Virus record (IMG/VR): IMGVR_UViG_3300042868_004862
Location: 1-37,238 of that record
Length of the DNA: 37,238 nt
Direction: 5' to 3' (one strand)
Source of the DNA: a virus
Below the pieces are notes generated by a model. That model was not told the origin of the DNA, did not search any database, and worked only from the letters and a program-made list of their open reading frames with translations. The number at the start of each line of letters is the position of its first letter. Position 1 is the first letter of the stretch. The position numbers and the translations under genes are program-made. Shown here in pieces: positions 1 to 8,115 of this stretch.

Positions 1-253
1 CCTTTGACTTATGCGACTCTTGGTGGAACTGTTGCTGCTAAAGCAACGATGTTGAACAAAGCAGGCAAGGCTGTCAAGACACGAGATGTTCTCGGTAAGA
101 CTGTGATTGGTCGTGAGGGACGAGCCAAACTATCTGAGTTTGCTACAGCACGTATGCGTGATATGAACAAACGTGGTGTTGCCAACTTTACAGAAGATGC
201 TATTAGAACTGCTGGGCGTGACATGTATGCCGTAGGCAAGCAGGCTTTACCTG
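1..253. repeat. Terminal direct repeat, left copy
   Basis: This segment is repeated at 36986-37238 with a single difference: C at 126 against T at 37111, a silent Ala codon change. Both copies lie in the same reading frame of one gene. Reading from the right end into the left end therefore restores a single uninterrupted gene. The simplest interpretation is a circular or circularly permuted genome whose assembly overlaps itself, not a biological terminal repeat. Confidence 0.9.
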
Positions 254-3018
254 AGACTGTTGCAAAAGAAATTGGTATTAAAGGTCCTGGCATTTACTTT
301 TTTGGTAGCCGAATCAAACTTCCTGGCAGCGGTGTTATTGGAGATGCGCTTGAAAGCGGCATCTCTAAATCTCGTTTGGGTCTGGTGAACAACTTTGGTG
401 TTGAGAAGTTACAAAAGAAAATAACCCCACGGGGCACAGGTCACTTTGCTCAGTTTGGTCCTGATACCATTAGAGATTATCGTGTTGCTCTTGCTAATGG
501 AAAACTGAAGCCTGATGACGCATTCTTTGCTTCCACTATTTTGGAAGCAGATGACATTAAACGTATTCGTGTTGCTGAAGCGACAGCTGACTTTGAAGGT
601 TTGTTGGGTGGTGTAAGAGACCAAGTTGTTTCTACTCAGAACGGCAATGTTATTCGTCAGTTGTTGGACAATGTCGACACACCAAACATTCCTGCTAAGG
701 GTTTGTCTATTGGTGCATCACCGGAGCAGATTGATATTGCTAAGCGTTGGCGTTTGCACATGGACCAGATTCATGATGGTGTTCTTTCTTCTATGAAGGA
801 AGCTGACCCTGATTTTGCTCTTGGCTACGCTAAAGGCTACATGCCACGTTTTGTTACCGAGGAATACAACACTTGGAAGGAAGCCAACGCTGCTTTGGCG
901 CAGCAGTTGGCGCCACAAGATGGTCCGACAGACATGCTTCGTGTTGCTACCAACTTTAAGTCTAGAGATGTTCAGGTTGGTGACTGGTGGTTTACCAAGT
1001 TTCTTGGGCCACAAGACATGGATATTGATTCTCTGAACACTTTGGCTTTTCCTCAACTTGGTTTTAATGTGTTTCATGATGACATGAAAGAAATCATTCC
1101 AAGATATTTGCGCAACTCTGCTGAGCAGATGGGTAATGCGGCAATGATTAAGTCTATTGGGGAACGTGGTGGTGCTGACTTTATTCAAAGCATGACCAAG
1201 AAGATGAAGATGGACGAAGACGTTGTTAGGAAGACAGCTGATAAAGCTAAGACATCTGCAGCAAAAACCATGGACTCGATGATTGATTTGCATGACGGTT
1301 TGCAAAGTGGTGTTGACACTTTGAAGACTGGACTCAAGACACAACGTGACAATATAGATGCAGCAATACAACGACATCTTGCTTTTGCATCCCGTGTAGG
1401 AGCCAACCCACAAGTTCCTATTGTCAGCAATCAAGCGTTGAATCAACTTCGTATTGATATGGCACAAACATTGGACTTGTTGCGCAGAGCTAACAAGAGG
1501 GTAGGTATCAGACAGATGGGTTTGAAAAACAAACCCATTAGTGGACCTCAGCAACTTCGCCAATTTACAAGTAAGACAGGTCAACTTTCTAAAGAGTACG
1601 ACGATGGTGTTGCTGTCCTGAATGATGGTATAAAACTTCTGAAACAACTTAGTAGCAAGACTGAGTGGGGTCCAGCAGAACGTGTTCTTGCATCACAGAT
1701 AAGAAACGAAGCCCAATTTTGGGCCACCGCAACGACCATGGCATCTGACGAATTTGATGACAGAATGATTCAAGGTGTAAAGAGTTTGATATTTAGTGGC
1801 AAGGGAACTGTTGATGCTGCTGGACGAGTTACAGATTCTGCTGGCACACTTATCAACCAAGTTCCACCAGATTGGGTCAAGGCTACATACAACTTGAAGT
1901 CTGGTTTGATTGAACTTGGAGAAAACTTTCCAAGCTTGCAAGCAACACCCCAGTTCTATGATTTGTGGCAAAAGATTGAAATCATGGAAGACCCAATATA
2001 TTTACAGAACTTAACGAAATACATTGGTGGTTACACAAAGTTTCACAAAGCATACGCAACTATGACACCTGGATTTCATGTGAGAAACGGTTTAGCAAAC
2101 GGTGTCAAACTTACGTTTATGGGAACTGAATGGAAAAACATTCACGCTGCCACACCTTTGTATTTTAATTGGATGTCCGCTAACAAGTCTGGCATGTTGT
2201 GGAATGATTTTGTTAAGACACTACCAATAGAGCAACAAGAGTATGCCATCATCGCACGCAAGGCGATGATGGGTTCTGGTGGAGGCATTTTCAGCAAGTC
2301 TTTCAAAGACGTTGCTCGTGCATCAAAATTGATAGACAACAAGCTCGTAAACTTCAACGGGAAACTTGGACAAGCATCAGACAACTACAGTCGTTTTGTA
2401 CTTGGCTACGACTCTGCAGCCAAAGGCATGGATATTGGGCTGTCACAGGCACGTGTGAAACGTGCGTTCTTCGACTACGAAGACTTGAGCGAACTTGATG
2501 AAGTGATGCGATTGATTGTTCCGTTTTGGTTGTGGACATCACGCAACCTTGTATTTGAATTGCAGAACCAGTGGCTTAACCCTAAGCCATACCAGATTTT
2601 TCGTTCAGGTTTACGCAACTTGAAGGATGACCGATACGATGAAGAAGAGTACCCATCCCCGTTCATTCGTGAAATGGGCGGTATTAAACTTCCTTTTGGC
2701 AATGATTTTTATCTTGCACCTGACTTGGGATTTACCAGAACGGGTCAACAACTCGAAGAGTTGTACAACCCGTTGCGTTATGTCAATAACATGAACCCTC
2801 TATTAAAGATTCCAATTGAAGAAGCCATTGGGCGTTCTACGTTTAGCGGACAAGAATATGACACACCTCTTGACCGTTTACTACATATTCTCAAGGGTGG
2901 CATCCCGCCATTGAACCAAGGCGACAGATTGTTTGGCAGTGAAGGTGATTCTGCAAAGAACGCTTGGCTGTCTTACATTGGTTCACCAGTCCGCACATAT
3001 CAAACCAAGGAGAAATAA
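1..3018 (+). CDS. Large internal virion protein, C-terminal part (start is at 36623)
   Basis: The frame is open from the first base. Its true start is ATG at 36623, across the junction, giving about 1,126 residues in all; the TTG at position 4 is internal. The product is largely helical, with a Lys-rich middle and a conserved-looking C-terminal block containing FDYEDLSELDEVMRLIVPFW and an aromatic, Pro-rich tail. A very long protein at the end of the virion module, after the tail nozzle and smaller internal proteins, fits the DNA-ejection proteins of T7-like podoviruses. No lysozyme motif was recognised. It ends TAATG, overlapping the next gene by one base, so translation is probably coupled. 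The virion role is inferred from size and position. Confidence 0.75.
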   Translation, partial: PLTYATLGGTVAAKATMLNKAGKAVKTRDVLGKTVIGREGRAKLSEFATARMRDMNKRGVANFTEDAIRTAGRDMYAVGKQALPETVAKEIGIKGPGIYFFGSRIKLPGSGVIGDALESGISKSRLGLVNNFGVEKLQKKITPRGTGHFAQFGPDTIRDYRVALANGKLKPDDAFFASTILEADDIKRIRVAEATADFEGLLGGVRDQVVSTQNGNVIRQLLDNVDTPNIPAKGLSIGASPEQIDIAKRWRLHMDQIHDGVLSSMKEADPDFALGYAKGYMPRFVTEEYNTWKEANAALAQQLAPQDGPTDMLRVATNFKSRDVQVGDWWFTKFLGPQDMDIDSLNTLAFPQLGFNVFHDDMKEIIPRYLRNSAEQMGNAAMIKSIGERGGADFIQSMTKKMKMDEDVVRKTADKAKTSAAKTMDSMIDLHDGLQSGVDTLKTGLKTQRDNIDAAIQRHLAFASRVGANPQVPIVSNQALNQLRIDMAQTLDLLRRANKRVGIRQMGLKNKPISGPQQLRQFTSKTGQLSKEYDDGVAVLNDGIKLLKQLSSKTEWGPAERVLASQIRNEAQFWATATTMASDEFDDRMIQGVKSLIFSGKGTVDAAGRVTDSAGTLINQVPPDWVKATYNLKSGLIELGENFPSLQATPQFYDLWQKIEIMEDPIYLQNLTKYIGGYTKFHKAYATMTPGFHVRNGLANGVKLTFMGTEWKNIHAATPLYFNWMSANKSGMLWNDFVKTLPIEQQEYAIIARKAMMGSGGGIFSKSFKDVARASKLIDNKLVNFNGKLGQASDNYSRFVLGYDSAAKGMDIGLSQARVKRAFFDYEDLSELDEVMRLIVPFWLWTSRNLVFELQNQWLNPKPYQIFRSGLRNLKDDRYDEEEYPSPFIREMGGIKLPFGNDFYLAPDLGFTRTGQQLEELYNPLRYVNNMNPLLKIPIEEAIGRSTFSGQEYDTPLDRLLHILKGGIPPLNQGDRLFGSEGDSAKNAWLSYIGSPVRTYQTKEK

Positions 3019-3539
3019 TGAAAAGGCAATACACAGGTAACAAAGATGGCGCAGCAAAAGGTTTGCGTCCCGGAATGAAAGTGTTCATTGAAGAAGTAAT
3101 TAAACTTGGCAATGGTGCTTTCTGGAACAATGGCGATTTTGGTGTTCGCACTATGCGTGGAAAAGAATCCCTGAGTGTTCATGCAACAGGCAGGGCTGTA
3201 GATTTTTCTTACCGCAACATGGGCAAAGGTAAGGGCGTCCCCAATGGACGCCGCGAGGCTGTACGCATGTGCAAGTTACTTGTTGACAATGCAGACCTGC
3301 TTGGACTAGAAGCATTGTTTGATTATTTCCCAGCACCACACGGTCGTGCATGGATGTGCGATAGAGACGCTTGGTCAAACTACAAGAAGGAAACAATTCA
3401 CGGAGCCCCTAAGGGAGATTGGTTGCATGCGGAAGTTTCTCCAGAGATGGCTGACTCCGCCGAGAAAATGCGGAAAGCATTTGCTCAACTTGTAATTCCC
3501 GCACCTGTGCTTCAGGAAGAAAAATCGAAGCCTGTTTAA
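3018..3539 (+). CDS. M15-type peptidase (endolysin or virion peptidase)
   Basis: The 173-residue product has the zinc-binding pattern of M15 D,D/L,D-peptidases: SVHATGRAVD, with His55 and Asp62, and DWLHAE, with His138 as third ligand. Such enzymes cut peptide bonds in peptidoglycan stem peptides or cross-bridges. The ATG at 3018 is preferred because AAGGAG lies 5-10 bases upstream and the start overlaps the preceding stop as TAATG. No signal peptide is visible, so release would need a holin or the enzyme may be carried in the virion. It is the last gene of the plus-strand late unit. A separate transglycosylase-like lysin lies in the opposite operon. Family assignment is firm; the exact bond cleaved is unknown. 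Confidence 0.85.
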   Translation: MKRQYTGNKDGAAKGLRPGMKVFIEEVIKLGNGAFWNNGDFGVRTMRGKESLSVHATGRAVDFSYRNMGKGKGVPNGRREAVRMCKLLVDNADLLGLEALFDYFPAPHGRAWMCDRDAWSNYKKETIHGAPKGDWLHAEVSPEMADSAEKMRKAFAQLVIPAPVLQEEKSKPV

Positions 3540-3798
3540 GAACTGTTTGTGAAATCACCATCCCGTTAGGGATGTGTGTTGGCATACCAACTGTTTTCAT
3601 ATTTTCTATTTCATCCGGGAAGTAGGACGTTACTATCGTAACATGCCCTTCCAAACAGTCGGGCCATAGCCAACCTACAGTCACAACTGTGCGTGGGTAT
3701 GGTTTGTAGTCTTTTATGTCTGTCCAACCGTTTTCACCATCAAAAGCATCCGTCCAATGGACTGATACTAAATCCCATTTACATTTAATCTGTTTCAT
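3409..3798 (-). CDS. Hypothetical protein, last gene of the minus operon
   Basis: I do not recognise the family. The first part (KWDLVSVHWTDAFDGENGW, then VVTVGWLW) looks like a compact mixed alpha/beta fold with many Trp residues. The last 40 or so residues lie antisense to the 3' end of the M15 peptidase gene, a convergent overlap of 131 bp. The start chosen is the ATG at 3798, four bases after GAGGAG; an ATG directly upstream at 3801 is also possible. The start overlaps the stop of the upstream gene, the usual pattern in this operon. The overlapped tail may be dispensable. Confidence 0.6.
   Translation of the reverse strand: MKQIKCKWDLVSVHWTDAFDGENGWTDIKDYKPYPRTVVTVGWLWPDCLEGHVTIVTSYFPDEIENMKTVGMPTHIPNGMVISQTVLKQASIFLPEAQVRELQVEQMLSAFSRRSQPSLEKLPHATNLP
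3559..3574. terminator. Possible terminator hairpin after the late unit
   Basis: CATCCC, a four-base GTTA loop, then GGGATG form a 6-bp stem 20 bases after the M15 stop, followed on the plus strand by TGTGTGTT. It lies where the plus-strand unit should end, but the T-tract is poor and the stem lies inside a minus-strand gene. Support is weak. Confidence 0.3.
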
Positions 3799-4078
3799 CA
3801 TGCTCCTCATATGGGTCAATGTTTTCATCTTTAAGATACATTTCTAATGTGGACACAAGACCATTAACAAAGTATGCGATGGTTTCAAATCCATCTTCAT
3901 GCCCGCTTTTAGTAAGTTCCCATGCTCTGCACAAATCTATAGCAGATTGATTTGAAGCAGTAACCATAAGATTGACACCATTTCTCATGTTGTCAATCAT
4001 TGCATTACCGTTCTTGTCCATCGCTTCTACTTGCGAGCGAGGGATAATATCATGAATCCAATTGTGGTCGTTCGACAT
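3785..4078 (-). CDS. Hypothetical protein
   Basis: The 97-residue product begins MSNDHNWIHDIIPRSQ and is mostly helical with an acidic end (DPYEEHDETD). No family is recognised. The start at 4078 is chosen because AAGAAG lies just upstream and because a longer reading would run through the whole of the preceding gene in another frame. It overlaps the upstream 4050-4247 gene by 29 bp and the downstream gene by 14 bp, showing coupled translation in the minus operon. Confidence 0.6.
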   Translation of the reverse strand: MSNDHNWIHDIIPRSQVEAMDKNGNAMIDNMRNGVNLMVTASNQSAIDLCRAWELTKSGHEDGFETIAYFVNGLVSTLEMYLKDENIDPYEEHDETD

Positions 4079-4247
4079 ATTTCTTCTTTCGTTTTGGGTT
4101 AGTGATGTATAAGCACCCTTGAGGGAGCCCGTTTTCCAATATTCCTTGACCAACGAGCGCTTCGCCAAAGTATTTTTTGAGTACTTCCGCCACTTCGTGT
4201 ACGTTAATCTCATTATCAAACCCCACCGTAATCTGTCGTCTCATCAT
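4050..4247 (-). CDS. Small hypothetical protein
   Basis: The product has 65 residues, starts MMRRQITVGFDNEINVHEVA and ends in a basic stretch (NPKRKKKYVERPQ). The helix around INVHEVAEVLKKYFGEAL is amphipathic. It starts inside the 3' end of the sigma-like gene (32-bp overlap) after a weak GAG element, and its end overlaps the next start. No function is assigned. Its coherent composition and fit in the overlapping chain favour a real gene over a shadow frame. Confidence 0.55.
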   Translation of the reverse strand: MMRRQITVGFDNEINVHEVAEVLKKYFGEALVGQGILENGLPQGCLYITNPKRKKKYVERPQLDS

Positions 4248-4617
4248 TGTTTCTCAATCTTTCTAGCACCGTGGGGTCCTGTAGCATAATTTTTCTGAGG
4301 CTATCCATTGCGGAGTTCCTTAATCTCCAAGCATGAGTTTTAGTTACCCCCAATCTTTCACCTAGTTCTTCTAATGAAATCATTTCTGTATTCACTGCAT
4401 CAATAATAAATCGTTCTTGCTCACTGAGTTTTTCAATACAACTAGCAACGGCTTCACGGAAAGGTTGCAACTCTTCTACAGACTCCCTGATGTCTTCACC
4501 TGGGGCAGCTTGCATCAACGCCTCAACGGGCGTTTCAGGTCTCCTAGGACCACGGATAGTTACTTCGTGGTATGGAGTAAGGGGGACTTCTTTATTGCTC
4601 GGCACCTGGCGTATCAT
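4216..4617 (-). CDS. Sigma-70 region 4-like DNA-binding protein
   Basis: Residues about 53-112 (FREAVASCIEKLSEQERFII, then SLEELGERLGVTKTHAWRLR) match the pattern of sigma-70 region 4: a helix containing L-S-x-x-E-R, then a helix-turn-helix that normally reads the -35 element. At 133 residues there is no room for a normal region 2, so it could be a sigma-like activator or a divergent single-domain sigma factor. It lies near the distal end of the minus operon, downstream of the replication genes, as expected for a middle-to-late regulator. The start ATG at 4617 overlaps the upstream gene and has no clear ribosome site; GTG 12 bases later is an alternative. Confidence 0.75.
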   Translation of the reverse strand: MIRQVPSNKEVPLTPYHEVTIRGPRRPETPVEALMQAAPGEDIRESVEELQPFREAVASCIEKLSEQERFIIDAVNTEMISLEELGERLGVTKTHAWRLRNSAMDSLRKIMLQDPTVLERLRNNDETTDYGGV

Positions 4618-5035
4618 ATATCGGATTTGTCATCATGTCCATCACTTCTTCTGGTAGTAGTAAAAACCCTTTAGTCGGATTGTTTGACATTGGGGCAAAC
4701 TTCTTTAGACGTTTGTCCGACAATGTCTGTATATACCTTTTTAATCGTTCCACCTTAATAACTACAAGGCTTCCATCCAAGGCATACACGTAGACCCACC
4801 AGTCAGCGAGGGTTACCTCTACACCTGACGGTTTCCAACCCGTATCCCGTGGGTTCTGTTGTGTCTCCACAACCATTCGACCATTACGGTAACGGTCAGT
4901 TTTTACCTCAAACGAACCTGTGGATATTGCGGTGAGGAAGTCCTTGGTTATTTGCTCACCTTTTTTACCGAACTGTAAATCATTTTTGAAGTTGTACTGT
5001 TGAGTTGCTGGAATGTCCCATCGGTTATCTTTCAC
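4592..5035 (-). CDS. PD-(D/E)XK-type nuclease, small
   Basis: The 147-residue product carries a likely PD-(D/E)XK core: GKKGE (Glu27) on the first helix, SFEVKTD with Glu43-x-Lys45 on a strand, and a following strand MVVETQ. A Trp-rich segment (VTLADWWVYVYAL) follows. Such folds cut DNA in recombination, repair or host DNA breakdown. The start is GTG at 5035, overlapping the preceding stop as GTGA. The gene sits two genes from RusA, so a role in processing replication intermediates is plausible. The fold assignment rests on motif reading only. Confidence 0.6.
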   Translation of the reverse strand: MKDNRWDIPATQQYNFKNDLQFGKKGEQITKDFLTAISTGSFEVKTDRYRNGRMVVETQQNPRDTGWKPSGVEVTLADWWVYVYALDGSLVVIKVERLKRYIQTLSDKRLKKFAPMSNNPTKGFLLLPEEVMDMMTNPIYDTPGAEQ

Positions 5036-5208
5036 TGAGGTCCAGCATGTTCTATTTCTATGTTAGAGCCTGACATTTTGATTAGTCTACCATCTTTAGC
5101 AATGGCTACCCATGAAGTGGCATCAGGGTCACAATTACAACCTTGAAGTTTCTCGGGGTTATGAACTACTCGGGTTGCACATTGTCTACACCTCAATGAA
5201 TACATCAT
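5032..5208 (-). CDS. Small zinc-ribbon protein
   Basis: The 58-residue product starts MMYSLRCRQC and has two Cys pairs (CRQC and CNCD) about 16 residues apart, as in zinc ribbons. The ATG at 5208 is chosen because GGAGAAGG sits immediately upstream and it overlaps the RusA stop as ATGA. It may bind nucleic acid or act as a protein adaptor. No specific function can be given. It is one of five very small Cys-rich proteins encoded in this genome. Confidence 0.6.
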   Translation of the reverse strand: MMYSLRCRQCATRVVHNPEKLQGCNCDPDATSWVAIAKDGRLIKMSGSNIEIEHAGPQ

Positions 5209-5570
5209 GCCTTCTCCACATACAGACAAACGATTTGTTTGTCATCTGTATACGCTACACCATTGAGTGCGTCAAGGATGGCTTTAGTGTAATTATCTAA
5301 GTCCCCAGTCAACTTACTTATTGGGCCTTCTACTAATGGATTGTGCATCATTGGTTCTATCTGTATTTCTGTACCTTCAACCGTAAAGCGAAGCTTTACA
5401 GATAGCAAACCTTTTTCAAAAAGAGGTCCGGTATACATACTGGATATTTCTTTTTCGTAACTACGAGTTTCTGTAGGTGTGTAAGCAAAACCTGTTTTCT
5501 TGCTGAACCGTGGTCTACCTTTAGCACGAGGACGGATTGGGAATATTTGATTGAATACATACTTCTTCAT
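5205..5570 (-). CDS. rusA: RusA-type Holliday junction resolvase
   Basis: The 121-residue length is typical of RusA. The N-terminus has the family pattern PIRPRAKGRPRFS, and the C-terminal half carries the acidic metal-binding cluster in GDLDNYTKAILDALNG (Asp90, Asp92, Asp100) followed by TDDKQI (Asp109/110). RusA dimers cut four-way junctions symmetrically. In phages this resolves recombination or replication intermediates before packaging. It lies in the replication block of the minus operon, overlapping both neighbours by ATGA. Confidence 0.88.
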   Translation of the reverse strand: MKKYVFNQIFPIRPRAKGRPRFSKKTGFAYTPTETRSYEKEISSMYTGPLFEKGLLSVKLRFTVEGTEIQIEPMMHNPLVEGPISKLTGDLDNYTKAILDALNGVAYTDDKQIVCLYVEKA

Positions 5571-5770
5571 TTTTTACTTGCCCCTTCAGCGATTATCCTG
5601 ATTGCTTCTTTTCTTGACTGACGAACATATTTAGTGCTGCCATCTGCAAGAGTAACTTTTATTCTGCTTGGATGGTAAGGCAATGTTTTAGCTATTCTTT
5701 TTTTGTTGGCTGACCCTTTAACATACTTACTGAACGCATTAACTTTTAGTTCTTTTCTTTTTCCGTGCAT
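5567..5770 (-). CDS. Small basic hypothetical protein
   Basis: The product has 67 residues, strongly basic, with KVTLADGSTKYVRQSRKEAI near the C-terminus. It is placed between the primase and rusA, with TAATG overlap upstream and ATGA overlap downstream. Charge and position suggest nucleic-acid binding, but no family is recognised. Confidence 0.55.
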   Translation of the reverse strand: MHGKRKELKVNAFSKYVKGSANKKRIAKTLPYHPSRIKVTLADGSTKYVRQSRKEAIRIIAEGASKK

Positions 5771-6678
5771 TACGGTCTGAACGCTGTCGTAGTATCTTGA
5801 CCATATATTTTCTCGATGATGTCCGTTAACATTTCTGTGGCATTCTCACGCAAATGATATTTACCCCATCGTCTATCTGCATCTTCGAGCACAATGTAAG
5901 CCATCCCAATTGGGACCTTATGCTCCACCATTCTGTACGTCATCATACAAAGTATACTAGACCTGTCACTACCCGGCAGTGGTCCGTTCTTCCAGATGGT
6001 CCGAACATACTCATTGCAATACGTCAGTGCTTGCTCAACTGAAGCTCGTACAGTAGTCATATCGAGTATTGCTTTTGTTTTAGGATGATGCATTTCTGCA
6101 ATAGGAATTAACTGTTCTGCTGTCACTCTGTTCTCCAATGCTTCAGCGAGGAACACGCCAAGTTCAATTGGCTCATCGTAGTCATCCAACATGAAACGAT
6201 TCTCTGGTGACTGCACCATACCCGCTGGGTATGGTAGTCTCACGTAGTTACCCAGTGCTGCTGCTGTTTCTTGCTTTGGGTTGACTTCTTTAGCCACCAA
6301 ATTGATTGCCTCGTGAGCGGACAAGAATGCTCTACGCATAACGGCTGCTTGAACTGGCTCTGAAGCGAATACCCAAACATGGAAACCTCTGACAGTTTTT
6401 TCTAGGAATGCAGGTATTCCTTTGAGTTGCAATGCAAGTTGAAGGTTGCGACCAAGGTCAATCTCATTGACATCAATGTCCGAGCAACCCCACCTGACAG
6501 TGCTGTTATCTAGTAGTGGATAGATTCCTACAAGTTCTTCACCATACAGATGTCGTGCGAACGTTTTATAGTTTACTGGTTCTTTTATCGAACCACCCTC
6601 CCAAGTACCGTATGCATCTGTGCGACCTTGGAAGAGTTCCATGAACTCTTCAATAGCATCATTCATAGGGATGTTCAT
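5770..6678 (-). CDS. Archaeo-eukaryotic primase (AEP) superfamily protein
   Basis: The product contains the AEP catalytic signatures in order: a metal-binding strand with Asp-x-Asp in GCSDIDVNE (Asp67 and Asp69 from the chosen start), RGFHVWVF with the motif-II His near 100, and GNYVRLPYP as motif III. These enzymes make primers for DNA synthesis. Downstream of the core, a helical region with NGPLPGSDRSSILCMMTY could be a primase C-terminal domain. It follows the DnaB-type helicase and overlaps its end, so the two probably form the replication pair. The start is uncertain: ATGs at 6717, 6678 and 6666 all lie within the helicase 3' end, and 6678 follows GGGA. Confidence 0.78.
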   Translation of the reverse strand: MNIPMNDAIEEFMELFQGRTDAYGTWEGGSIKEPVNYKTFARHLYGEELVGIYPLLDNSTVRWGCSDIDVNEIDLGRNLQLALQLKGIPAFLEKTVRGFHVWVFASEPVQAAVMRRAFLSAHEAINLVAKEVNPKQETAAALGNYVRLPYPAGMVQSPENRFMLDDYDEPIELGVFLAEALENRVTAEQLIPIAEMHHPKTKAILDMTTVRASVEQALTYCNEYVRTIWKNGPLPGSDRSSILCMMTYRMVEHKVPIGMAYIVLEDADRRWGKYHLRENATEMLTDIIEKIYGQDTTTAFRP

Positions 6679-7693
6679 ATTCAAGTCCCATTTGTTTGTA
6701 TTGTCGTGGTAGTTCACCGTTGAGTTCTCGTAGGCGACCTGTCATGGCGTTGAGTTCAAAGTCCACATCATCGACAAGTTGCCCAGCAGGACGTTTGTTT
6801 TTTAGGAGGTTCACAGTCACAGTATGCTCGTGAATCTTTGCTTCATAGCGCAGATATTCCAATCGTTCTTGCGAACGTTCTGAGCCACCTCTGTTTAGCT
6901 TTTCGATGAGTTCATTAATTTCTGTTTGTATTTCATACTTGCGTCTACGAACACCAAGGATTGCTGTGGCTTGTTGCTCACCACCGAACGCACCCGAACT
7001 CATAGTAGGTTTTCTACCATCAGCACCTGCGTGACGTGAAGTTTGATGCAACACAAGCATTGGTACATCATGTTTGCGCCCAAAACTTTTAAGGAAGTTA
7101 GCTTTGTCTGGTACAGTTTCACCTGCTTGAACTAAGTCTAAGAAGTCTACGACAACAAGTTCTGGTGCCTGATTCCACACTTCACAGAGTTCGTTGTAGC
7201 CACGTTCCATGTCACTTGCTGAAAGCGATTGGTCAAAGACTGCTAGGTTTGGATAGTCTTCGTTGGCTGTTTTGTGAAGCAGATTTATTGCTTCTTGGTC
7301 ATGGTTTGCGATTCGTTGTTCAAGAACTCTGGCATCAATGTTGTGTGTGATGCAGGTGAGCTTGATGAGAACAAGTTCTCTTGGTTCGTCAGGGATAAAG
7401 AGCGCGACATGCTTGTCGCGGTTATTGCGCAACATGTGAAGTAGTAATAATGTTTTGCCACCGTGAGCGAACCCCAGCACCATGGCGATTTCTCCAGGTG
7501 CAATTCCACGCATCTCTGCGTCTATTTTATTTATGCCAAGATTGATACGTTCTTGCGGAGACTGGGCCCAACGAACAAATGAATCAACCGATTCTCCAAG
7601 CGGTGTATACATCCTGTAGTCGGAAAGTGGGGAGACAATCTGTCTCCCCACCGATTCCCAGCCCGCAGCAATTTCTTCTGCGGACATTTTCAT
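6659..7693 (-). CDS. DnaB-type replicative helicase (RecA-like ATPase)
   Basis: In the 344-residue product, Walker A is GFAHGGKT (residues 74-81) and Walker B is LVVVDFLDLV (about 179-188). PMLVLHQTSRHA follows as a sensor-like strand, then GAFGGEQQATAILGVRRRK. This order matches DnaB-family helicase C-terminal domains, which unwind DNA as hexamers. It lacks the usual long N-terminal primase-interaction domain, so loading and primase contact probably differ; the adjacent AEP gene may supply these. The start ATG at 7693 overlaps the upstream stop as TAATG. A shorter RecA/KaiC-like ATPase is the alternative reading. Confidence 0.82.
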   Translation of the reverse strand: MKMSAEEIAAGWESVGRQIVSPLSDYRMYTPLGESVDSFVRWAQSPQERINLGINKIDAEMRGIAPGEIAMVLGFAHGGKTLLLLHMLRNNRDKHVALFIPDEPRELVLIKLTCITHNIDARVLEQRIANHDQEAINLLHKTANEDYPNLAVFDQSLSASDMERGYNELCEVWNQAPELVVVDFLDLVQAGETVPDKANFLKSFGRKHDVPMLVLHQTSRHAGADGRKPTMSSGAFGGEQQATAILGVRRRKYEIQTEINELIEKLNRGGSERSQERLEYLRYEAKIHEHTVTVNLLKNKRPAGQLVDDVDFELNAMTGRLRELNGELPRQYKQMGLEYEHPYE

Positions 7694-8115
7694 TACTTGC
7701 CTCGGGGTGGCCAGTAAGACTTTTCTCCATTTGTAGCACGGAACGAAGGACGTTTTGGATTGTCTGCCAAACCGTCACGGTTGTCCCATACTTCAGTCAC
7801 ACCGTCACGCTTGCAGGCTTTGATAAGCCAGTCAGGCACTGGACCGTGTGTTGTACCCTTGATGCTTACTGCACCAACCGAGGAAACTGCTTCGCTTCCT
7901 GCGAATGATGACTGAACCATTTGAACTGCGTTGGTCGTTGATACTTCTTGTGCTGCTGATGTGTCACCGAAGATTTCATCGAATACTAGTTCTTTGATAG
8001 TAGAGAATAGAACTGCATACTCGCTGACACGAGCATCCATCTCTTTGGTTTTGTCAGTCAAGTCTGCTGCAATCTTTGCACAGACTTGTGTGATTATGGC
8101 TTTGTCTTTATCCAT
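7693..8115 (-). CDS. Hypothetical protein of the replication block
   Basis: The 140-residue product has a helical N-terminal half starting MDKDKAIITQVCAKIAADLT. Its compact C-terminal domain contains PDWLIKACKRDGVTEVWDNR and a polar tail with many Trp and Pro residues (KSYWPPRGK). It is coupled to both neighbours, nuclease and helicase, by TAATG overlaps. Position suggests a DNA-replication accessory such as a single-strand binding or loader protein, but this is inference only. No catalytic motif was found. Confidence 0.6.
   Translation of the reverse strand: MDKDKAIITQVCAKIAADLTDKTKEMDARVSEYAVLFSTIKELVFDEIFGDTSAAQEVSTTNAVQMVQSSFAGSEAVSSVGAVSIKGTTHGPVPDWLIKACKRDGVTEVWDNRDGLADNPKRPSFRATNGEKSYWPPRGK

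Noticed and set aside
718-1647. Long open frame (309 codons) on the minus strand
   Set aside because: It lies fully antisense to the large virion gene, has a Cys/Ser-rich unnatural composition, lacks a ribosome site and is explained by the codon bias of the plus gene.
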